Assembly: GCF_001482365.1 (NCBI RefSeq)
Contig: NZ_CP013254.1
Span: forward strand, 806,001-870,000
Source of the DNA: Kocuria flava
GTDB taxonomy: Bacteria > Actinomycetota > Actinomycetes > Actinomycetales > Micrococcaceae
Length of the DNA: 64,000 nt
Reading direction: 5' to 3'
The translations under genes were made by a program, and so were the position numbers. This document shows, piece by piece, positions 18,194-24,587 of the stretch. A model generated the notes under the pieces. It did not search any database. It was given only the letters and a program-made list of their open reading frames with translations, and was not told the DNA's origin. Each line of letters starts with the position of its first letter. Position 1 is the first letter of the stretch.

Positions 18194-18297
18194 ACCCTGG
18201 TCAGGGGTGCGCCGCGCGGGCGGAGGACGGCCGCCCCCGGCGCGCGCCGCGGTGCTGCTCGGTCCGGGATTCCCCGCCCGTGCCGCCGGGGTGGTGC

Positions 18298-19248
18298 TCA
18301 GGCGGTGGTCGCGAAGCGGCGGCGGTACTGCTGTGGGCTGAGCCGGCGGACCCGGGCGAAGTGGTGGCGCAGCGTGGCCGCGTTGCCGAAGCCCACGTCC
18401 GCGGCGATGCGCTCCACCGGCAGGTCGGTCTCCTCGAGCAGCTGCTCGGCCCGGTGCAGGCGCCGCGCGGTGATCCAGGCGTGCGGGGTCGTGCCCGTCT
18501 CGTCGCGGAACCGGCGGGCGAAGGTGCGCGGGGACATGGCCGCGCGCCGGGCCAGGGCGTCGACGTCGAGCGGTTCGCCGAGGTGCGCCACGATCCAGCC
18601 GAGCAGCGGGTCCAGCGTCTCGGCCCGGCGCTCGGGCACCGGGTCCTTGATGAACTGGGCCTGCCCGCCCTCGCGCTGCGGCGGCACGACCATGCGCCGA
18701 GCCACGGTGTTGGCGGCCGCCGAGCCGAACTCCTGGCGCCACAGGTGCAGGCAGGCGTCGAGGCCCGCCGCGGTGCCGGCGCTGGTGAGGACGGGGCCGT
18801 CCTCGACGTAGAGGACCTCGGGCACCACCTGCGCGGCGGGGAACCGCGCGGCCAGCTCCGCGGTGTGCATCCAGTGGGTGGTGCAGCGGCGGCCGTCGAG
18901 CAGCCCGGCCGCCCCCAGCACGAAGGCCCCCGAGCAGATGGACAGCAGCCGGGCGCCGCGGGCGGAGGCCGCGCGCAGCACGTCGAGCACCTTCGCCGGG
19001 ACCTCCCGCTCCCGGGACATCGCCGGCAGGACCACGAGGTCCGCCGCGGCCACCCGGTCGAGCCCGTGGTGGACCGCCAGGTCGAAGCCCGCGGTCGTGC
19101 GGACCGCCCGCCCGCCGGGGCTGCACACGGCGAAGTCCATCACCGGCAGGCCGTCGGCGGAGCGGTCGATCCCCCACGCCTCGCAGGCCACGCCGAGCTC
19201 GAACGGGGAGACCTCGTCGAAGACGACGACGGCGACGCTGCGGATCAT
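18298..19248 (-). CDS. AraC-family regulator with GATase1/DJ-1-like N-domain
   Basis: A 316-residue regulator of the FtrA type. The N-domain (1-180) is DJ-1/PfpI-like: SVAVVVFDEVSPFELGVAC, DLVVLPAM, and LLSICSGAFVLGAAGLLDG with the Cys of the nucleophile elbow. HWMHTAELAARFP and VLTSAGTAAGLDACLHL complete it. The C-terminal AraC HTH has DALARRAAMSPRTFARRFRD and VERIAADVGFGNAATLRHHF. It is divergent from the degraded dehydrogenase gene at 19,377, which it may once have controlled. Effector unknown. Confidence 0.9.
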   Translation of the reverse strand: MIRSVAVVVFDEVSPFELGVACEAWGIDRSADGLPVMDFAVCSPGGRAVRTTAGFDLAVHHGLDRVAAADLVVLPAMSREREVPAKVLDVLRAASARGARLLSICSGAFVLGAAGLLDGRRCTTHWMHTAELAARFPAAQVVPEVLYVEDGPVLTSAGTAAGLDACLHLWRQEFGSAAANTVARRMVVPPQREGGQAQFIKDPVPERRAETLDPLLGWIVAHLGEPLDVDALARRAAMSPRTFARRFRDETGTTPHAWITARRLHRAEQLLEETDLPVERIAADVGFGNAATLRHHFARVRRLSPQQYRRRFATTA

Positions 19249-19376
19249 GGGCCCAGGCTCCCACGGTGGTGGCACCTTCTCGACGGTCGGCGGAAAAGTG
19301 ACCCTCGCGGCCGGGCGGTACGGCGGGAAGAATCAGCCGCAGCACCACCGGAGCGCAGGCGGACAGGGGAGCGGCG

Positions 19377-19682
19377 ATGGCGGACACGGACAGCGGCGAG
19401 CGCCCGAGGGTGGCGGTTCTGGGCGCGACCGGGCTGCTGGGCTCGCGGGTGGTGGCGCACCTGAGGGCGCGCGGGGCCGAGGTCGTCGAGGTCTCGCGCC
19501 GGCACGAGGTCCGCGACCTGGCGGAGCCGGCCCGCGCGGTCGCCGCGCACCGCGGCGGGCGCCGACGGGTGCTGCGGGTGCCCGTGTATCTCACCGCCCT
19601 CGGCAACGGCGACCTCCTACCCCGGGGCGAGGTCACGACCGCCCCGACCCGGTTCGAGGACTGGTTGCGCGCGGGCTCCTGA
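19377..19682 (+). pseudogene. Remnant of an NAD(P)-binding epimerase/SDR-like protein
   Basis: Residues 1-50 are a clean Rossmann start: RVAVLGATGLLGSRVVAHLR, then EVVEVSRRHEVRD. The following residues jump to what looks like the C-terminal end of the same family (VPVYLTALGNGDLLPRGEVT, then RFEDWLRAGS). The frame is only 101 residues whereas such proteins have about 250, so an internal in-frame deletion of more than half the gene is the simplest reading. Not expected to be functional. Confidence 0.6.
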
Positions 19683-19961
19683 GATCGTCGGTCACGGCCG
19701 CCTGCTCGACCACCCCGGGCGGCACGAGCGCACCGGGCGTACCCCCTCCACGGGGTGCTGTCCCCAGAACTGGCTCTTCGCTGAGACACATGCGGATGCA
19801 TAGGATCCGGGTGTCGACTCCGGTGCTCCTTAGTTCGGCTTCGGCCGCCTCCTGAGGTCCTCCCCGGTCGGGTCGCACCACCCGCCGCGCCCTCCCTCAT
19901 ACCGCCTGCACGCACGACCGTGTCCTCCACCGCAGGCGTCGAACCGCCAGAAGTAGGTCCC

Positions 19962-21245
19962 ATGCTCCGCCGTCCTGCCGTGCCCACCGCGCCCGCTGCC
20001 CGCCGGGGCCTGTTCTGCCTGCTCCTGGCCGTGCCGCTGGCACTGACCGGGTGCACCAGCGTGGAGGTCGCCGTCGACTCCCCGCAGCAGCAGCCTGCTC
20101 CTGCGGTGGCCTCACCGTCGTCGTCGGACGCCTCCGCACCCCGGCCCGTCGCGGCTGCCGAGCCGGCGGCGACCAGGACCTTCACCACCCCGGACGGCGC
20201 CTACCGCTTCGAGCACCCTGCGGAGTGGACCGTGCGCGCCGATCCCGCGGAGGCCGGCGTCTACGCCGTGCGCGACGGCAGCGGCCGGCTGATGGCGGGA
20301 CTGGCCATCGGCGACCGGGCCGATCCTGTCGCCAGCCCGGTGCACCCGGTGTCCGCCCACACCTCCGTGGACGTGCCCGGTCTCGCCGGCCCGCTCGGGC
20401 GGCCCGTCAGCGCGGTGGTCGGGCTGTTCCCCGGCCAGACCGTCGGCGGCGAGGCGGTGGCCTTCGGCCTGGCCGACGGCGGGGACCCCGCTGCGAACTA
20501 CGGGCGGGTGCGGTCGGACGATGCCTCGTTCGTCTACTTCGGCGGCACCCGGGCCATCGGCAACGGTGCCACGATGCTCTCGCAGGCCGCGGTGGACCGC
20601 GAGATCGACGCCTACACGGCCTCTCCCGAGGGCCGCGCCGTGGTGGCGATGCTCGCCAGCTTCACGGTGGACACCTCCGTCACCGGGAGCGTCTGCCGCG
20701 ACGGCGACTACGTCTACACCGACCTGAGAGGCCTCGGCTGCGACGAGGCACAGGGCGTCGTCGGCGAGCTGCGCGCTTCCGGGAGCGCCGAGGACGACCA
20801 GTCCGTCGTCTCGGACGAGTACTACTGCTCCGGGGACGGCGTCGAAGAGACGGCGTACCACGACCCGATGTACGCCTGCGGCGTCGTCGGTGCCGCGGAC
20901 GTCAGCTTCCTCCTCGACCCGGTCACCATCACGGCCGACCACCCCCTGCTGCACGTCGAGACCGGCCCGACGATCAGTGCCCCCGAGGAGATGACCGACG
21001 TCGCCGCCGACTGCGTGGGCGTGAACTACGAGTTCACCGAGGTCGACGGCCTGACGTGCCCGGAGGCCAAGGGCATGCTCCAGCCCTTCCTCGAGGGGAA
21101 GGGAACACCCGCCGACAGCGATGGCCAGGTGCTCGACGACACCCAGTGCACCCGTGCGCCGGCCGAGCGCGGCGGCGCCACCGTGCCCTCGTGGTCGTGC
21201 TTCCGGGAGCAGGGCGGGTCCTTCGTGGCCTACGCGCGGATGTAG
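19962..21245 (+). CDS. Secreted lipoprotein of unknown function
   Basis: A 427-residue protein with a signal peptide ending in the lipobox AVPLALTGC, a Ser/Pro/Ala-rich spacer (residues of about 40-70), then an extracytoplasmic domain that begins like PsbP/LpqN-type modules (FTTPDGAYRFEHPAEWTV). The C-terminal half has several Cys pairs, including two similar units (YTDLRGLGCDEAQGVVGEL and FTEVDGLTCPEAKGMLQPF), so the tail is an internal tandem repeat. No enzyme motif is visible. It is probably surface-exposed. Confidence 0.7.
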   Translation: MLRRPAVPTAPAARRGLFCLLLAVPLALTGCTSVEVAVDSPQQQPAPAVASPSSSDASAPRPVAAAEPAATRTFTTPDGAYRFEHPAEWTVRADPAEAGVYAVRDGSGRLMAGLAIGDRADPVASPVHPVSAHTSVDVPGLAGPLGRPVSAVVGLFPGQTVGGEAVAFGLADGGDPAANYGRVRSDDASFVYFGGTRAIGNGATMLSQAAVDREIDAYTASPEGRAVVAMLASFTVDTSVTGSVCRDGDYVYTDLRGLGCDEAQGVVGELRASGSAEDDQSVVSDEYYCSGDGVEETAYHDPMYACGVVGAADVSFLLDPVTITADHPLLHVETGPTISAPEEMTDVAADCVGVNYEFTEVDGLTCPEAKGMLQPFLEGKGTPADSDGQVLDDTQCTRAPAERGGATVPSWSCFREQGGSFVAYARM

Positions 21246-21411
21246 GCCACCTCGAGCCCGGATGTGGTGTCCCGGCGGCGTCTTGCCGGGAGAGGTCTGT
21301 TGGTTCTCGGCGGGGCCACGACGACATGCCCGGTGAGTGCTCCACGGCTGCGCCGACGTCCTCCCAATTGTGAAATTTTGATGTGTTCATTGCCGCACAG
21401 GAAGAAGATCC

Positions 21412-21945
21412 ATGAAGAACTTGGACCGCAATCAGATCATTTCTGGTGCCCAGCGATATGTCTCGATGGCCAAAGAGCGGTGGGCCCGGGCGTCCGTGAG
21501 GCAGCGGAAGATCGTCGGGGGCATCCTGGCTGTGCTTCTCGTCGTCATCGGGATCAATGTGCTGACGGACGATGCAGCCGACTCCCGGACGAGCCTCTCC
21601 GGTGGCGCAAGTACGGGACAGGGAGCTTCTGCGATGACTCCCGGGGAGATCGCCCGATGGGCAGAAGATGTGGAGGACGAGTACCTGGCTCAGTACGGCT
21701 ACACCGAATTCATGGAGGCCGAGACAGCGCCGGGGACCGTGCCCAGTGCCATCAACACCTTTGACGCCACTGATCAGGGGGAGCTGAAGGTGTACATCTG
21801 GGCGTGGATCAGCGAGGACGACGCCCAGGTCGTCGCCGATGACGTGGCGGCCACGCTGGCGGGATCTCCTGATGCCCCCGAGACCGTGGTGGTCAGCGTT
21901 GCGTGGGACAAACCCACGCTGGCCAGAGCTTCTGTCAGGGGGTGA
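21412..21945 (+). CDS. Membrane-anchored protein of unknown function
   Basis: A 177-residue protein with a charged cytoplasmic N-terminus, one membrane helix (IVGGILAVLLVVIGINVL, residues of about 35-52) and an outside domain of about 120 residues. The AAGAAGA before the ATG is a plausible ribosome-binding site. Base composition is less GC-rich than the genes before it. No family recognised. It is followed 94 bases later by the EcsC-family gene in the same direction. Confidence 0.6.
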   Translation: MKNLDRNQIISGAQRYVSMAKERWARASVRQRKIVGGILAVLLVVIGINVLTDDAADSRTSLSGGASTGQGASAMTPGEIARWAEDVEDEYLAQYGYTEFMEAETAPGTVPSAINTFDATDQGELKVYIWAWISEDDAQVVADDVAATLAGSPDAPETVVVSVAWDKPTLARASVRG

Positions 21946-22039
21946 TTGCGCCACCGTCATCCGTCTCGACATCAACGTAAGGAACCGAGAACGACAACTT
22001 CTCCGAGCATCTGGTTCTACCACTCACTAGCCTTTGCTC

Positions 22040-22735
22040 ATGCAAAACAATGCGTACGTCAATGCTGGGCACGATCTTCCTGAATCGTCGGACTCCACGA
22101 AACGGGAGAAGATCAGCGCCCGCGCCATGCAGGTCGCCGAGACGGTGCTCAACGTCGGGGTCGACGGCAAAGGTCCGTGGAAGGGCTCGATCGAGGTCGC
22201 GGAGGAGCATCTCGCCAAGCACGGGGACGTCGAGAAGGCCATCGAGCGGCTCATCGCTACCCATGTGCGGATCACCTCTGGCTCGGGGTTCCTGACCGGG
22301 CTGGGTGGACTTCTGACACTGCCTGCGGCCGTGCCCGCGGATTTCACCGCACTGTGGCTGACCCAGGCCCGCCTTGCCGGCGCGATCGCGCACCTGCGCG
22401 GGTACGACCTCCGGTCCGAAGAAGTGCGTTCCGTCGTCCTGATCTCCTTGATCGGCTCCTCGGCGACTGAGGTGCTGGCTGCAGCAGGCGTGGAGATCGG
22501 CACCAAGACGGCGGTCGGCGTGATCAAGCAGGTGCCCGGAAAGGTGCTGATCGAGATCAACAAGAAGGTGGGATTCCGTCTCGTCACGAAGGCGGGTTCG
22601 AAGGGCATCGTCAACCTGACCAAGCTTGCGCCCATTGCGGGCGGCATTGTCGGCGGCGGCGTCAATCTCGTCAGCACCCGGGCCGTGGGCGCATGGGCGA
22701 AGACCAACTTCTCGGCCGACAGCTCGGACGGCTGA
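22040..22735 (+). CDS. EcsC-family protein
   Basis: A 231-residue protein. GFLTGLGGLLTLPAAVPADF, followed by WLTQARLAGAIAHLRGYD, matches the EcsC family, in which a Gly/Pro-rich amphipathic segment precedes a helix with a conserved Arg/Tyr-Asp. The C-terminal GIVGGGVNLVSTRAVGAWA is also typical. EcsC proteins are associated with membranes and are of poorly defined function. The ATG at 22,040 was chosen over a TTG two codons upstream. Confidence 0.78.
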   Translation: MQNNAYVNAGHDLPESSDSTKREKISARAMQVAETVLNVGVDGKGPWKGSIEVAEEHLAKHGDVEKAIERLIATHVRITSGSGFLTGLGGLLTLPAAVPADFTALWLTQARLAGAIAHLRGYDLRSEEVRSVVLISLIGSSATEVLAAAGVEIGTKTAVGVIKQVPGKVLIEINKKVGFRLVTKAGSKGIVNLTKLAPIAGGIVGGGVNLVSTRAVGAWAKTNFSADSSDG

Positions 22736-22757
22736 CAACGAGTGCCGGGTCGGCTGT

Positions 22758-22924
22758 TCAACTCCAGGGTCCGCGCTTGCGTGCTCGGTCCAGAACGGGC
22801 GAGGGCTGGACGCCGTACTCCCCGCGGAACAGGGCCGAGAACCGGCCGAGGTGCGAGAACCCGCAGACGAGGTCCACCTGCGTCACCGTCGCCTTCGGAG
22901 CGCTCTGTCGCAGCAGGCGGGGGG
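22758..22924 (-). pseudogene. AraC-family regulator remnant, 3' part
   Basis: In the reverse strand the frame reads LRQSAPKATVTQVDLVCGFS, HLGRFSALFRGEYGVQPSPV, then a stop: the last helix-turn-helix of an AraC-type domain. It is cut at about 22,924 by the IS110 element. The preceding part of the gene is found on the far side of the element (24,427-24,497). Confidence 0.75.
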
Positions 22925-22942
22925 GTGCCTCTATGGTTTCCG

Positions 22943-24169
22943 TCAAGCGGCCAGGGCCACCGGTGACGTGTTCTGGGGCTCGGTGGGGTCTTGGTAGAGG
23001 GTGCCGTCGCGCAGCATGGCGAACAGGACGTCGGTCCGTCGGCGGGCCAGGGCGATGATCGCCTGGTTGTGGCGTTTGCCCTGGGCGCGTTTCCGGTCGT
23101 AGTAGGCCCTCGAGGGTGGGTGGTTGAGTGAGGCGAAGGCCGAGAGGAACAGTGCCCGCTTCAGGCGTTTGTTGCCGCCCTTGGCGGCGTGCTCGCCGCG
23201 GATCGAGGTTCCCGACCTTCGGGTGACCGGGGCGATCCCGGCGTAGGAGGCCAAATGCCCGGCATCTCGGAAGTCCTTGCCGACGACCTCGGTGAGGATT
23301 CTCGCGGCGGTCCTGACCCCTATCCCGGGCATCGAGGTCAGGACCGGGCAAAGAGGGTGGGCCTCCACGAGGGCCTCGACCTGGGCGGCCACCGTGGCCC
23401 GTTGGTGGATCAGGCCGGCCAGCTGCCCGGCCAGGATCGGCACGACGGTGGCGGCGGCCTCGGTGCCGGCCACGACCACGGTCTGCTGCCCCAGAGCGTC
23501 GAAGATTTCCTCGGTGAGGGTCTCGGCCAGCCGGGGTGCGTGCTTCTTGAGCCTTGCCCGCACGTGGCCCCTGCCGGCCGCGGCGAGCTTGGCCGGGGTC
23601 GGGTAGCGGCTGAGCAGATCGGCGACCGCCGGGTGGGTCACCCGCGATCCCAGGACCCGTTCCAGGGCGGGGTGGATCTGGGTGAGCATGCCCCGTAGGC
23701 GGTTGGAGGTGGCGGTGATCTGGGTGGCGAGGTCGTCGTCGAAGCCGGCCAGCACGGCCAGTTCGGCGATCTGGGCCTCATCGACCTGGATGTCGCGCAG
23801 GGTGTGCGGCATGGTCCGGGCGGCCTCGGCGATGATCAGTGCGTCGCGGGCGTCGGTCTTGGCCGTGCCCGGGTGCAGATCGGCGATCCGGCGCATCGCC
23901 AGCCCGGGCAGGTAGGCCACCTGTACGCCATCGGTGCCTTCGGCGACGGCCACCGGCAACGCCCCGATCGTGGCCGGCTGGTCCACGACCATCAGCACCG
24001 GCCCATGGGCCGCGGCCAGGTCGGTGAGGATGGCCCGCAGCCGGGTCTCGTCGTTAGGCAGGGCCTTGTCGTAGACCGTCTTCCCCGCAGCCGTCACCGC
24101 CACGGCGTGGTGGTCGGACTTGCCGACGTCGAGGCCGACGAACACCGCCGGTTGTGGTTGCTCTGACAT
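22943..24169 (-). CDS. IS110-family transposase (DEDD recombinase)
   Basis: A 408-residue recombinase. The N-terminal RuvC-like DEDD domain has VFVGLDVGKSDHHAVAV, then VMVVDQPATIG and KTDARDALIIAE. The C-terminal Transposase_20 part has VLTSMPGIGVRTAARILTE and YAGIAPVTRRSGTSIRG with the Ser of the IS110 catalytic site, then KRLKRALFLSAFASL. Length is normal and the frame intact, so the element could be active. IS110 enzymes are guided by a non-coding bridge RNA from the element's own end. Confidence 0.92.
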   Translation of the reverse strand: MSEQPQPAVFVGLDVGKSDHHAVAVTAAGKTVYDKALPNDETRLRAILTDLAAAHGPVLMVVDQPATIGALPVAVAEGTDGVQVAYLPGLAMRRIADLHPGTAKTDARDALIIAEAARTMPHTLRDIQVDEAQIAELAVLAGFDDDLATQITATSNRLRGMLTQIHPALERVLGSRVTHPAVADLLSRYPTPAKLAAAGRGHVRARLKKHAPRLAETLTEEIFDALGQQTVVVAGTEAAATVVPILAGQLAGLIHQRATVAAQVEALVEAHPLCPVLTSMPGIGVRTAARILTEVVGKDFRDAGHLASYAGIAPVTRRSGTSIRGEHAAKGGNKRLKRALFLSAFASLNHPPSRAYYDRKRAQGKRHNQAIIALARRRTDVLFAMLRDGTLYQDPTEPQNTSPVALAA

Positions 24170-24419
24170 GGCCGGGCCCCTTCTCATCCGCTGCTGTACG
24201 AGCATGCTGGCCGGCCGGATGGTGATCACGCTCGGCATCCACGTTACGAAGGCCCTAATCCAGCGGGCCCTGCCTCTATTAGCGATCCGCGATCACCGGA
24301 CCGGTCCTCGGTGACTACACCCCCCGGATCATGGATGACTGGGGGCAAACGATCATGCCGAGGACCGGCCGGTCAGCACCCCTCCATCCTGTCGGACCGA
24401 GGAGTTGGGAAGAAGGTAA
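24170..24419 (-). ncRNA. Candidate bridge RNA region of the IS110 element
   Basis: Non-coding end upstream of the transposase, the position from which IS110-group bridge RNAs are made. It holds a long imperfect hairpin at about 24,299-24,368: outer arms GACCGGTCCTCGG / CCGAGGACCGGCCGGTC and an inner C-run/G-run pair, separated by unpaired stretches that could be guide loops. Nine bases, TGCCTCTAT, at 24,271-24,279 are identical to the first bases of the opposite element end at 22,926-22,934, as expected for a donor-binding guide. The C6 run also resembles the insertion site. Position and features are seen; the RNA itself is inferred. Confidence 0.45.
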
Positions 24420-24426
24420 CGGGGGG

Positions 24427-24497
24427 CGCTTTCCAGCCGGGTCGTCGTGACGAACGCGAGGGGTGACGTGCCGAGGTGGTTCCTGAACACGGTCTGC
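24427..24497 (-). pseudogene. AraC-family regulator remnant, 5' part of the split
   Basis: The reverse-strand frame reads QTVFRNHLGTSPLAFVTTTR then LESAP, the first half of an AraC HTH domain (compare FRRHLGTSPxxYLRRVRLE). An in-frame stop lies just upstream, and the ligand-binding half of the gene is missing, so the gene was already decayed. Rejoined with 22,758-22,924 it gives a continuous AraC C-terminal domain across the IS110 insertion point. Confidence 0.65.
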
Positions 24498-24518
24498 GGT
24501 CACTCCGCGGGAGCAATG

Positions 24519-24570
24519 ACACGCGGAGGGCTCCGCCTCTTCGAGTGAAGAGGTGGGGCCCTCCGCGTGT
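24519..24570 (-). terminator. Terminator hairpin of the large membrane-protein gene
   Basis: Thirteen-base arms (ACACGCGGAGGGC and its complement) enclose a second small stem (CCTCTT/AAGAGG). It begins 18 bases beyond the stop codon of the reverse-strand gene at 24,588. Confidence 0.75.
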
Positions 24571-24587
24571 CGGGTACCCCGATGGAC

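Larger units (their letters stand above)
22925..24419 (-). mobile_element. IS110-family insertion sequence
   Basis: The element is delimited by the AraC gene it split. One half ends at the run CGGGGGG at 22,918-22,925 and the other resumes at CGGGGGG at 24,420-24,426. Between them lie about 1,495 bases. A transposase fills most of it, with a short end of about 18 bases after its stop and about 250 non-coding bases before its start. That asymmetric layout and the lack of terminal inverted repeats are typical of IS110 elements. The exact end bases are uncertain by a few positions because of the G-run. Confidence 0.75.

Noticed and set aside
24271..24279. TGCCTCTAT at 22,926 and 24,271 taken as the direct repeats bordering the IS110 element
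   Set aside because: The split AraC gene resumes only at 24,427, so the second copy lies inside the element; it is better explained as a guide-like segment.
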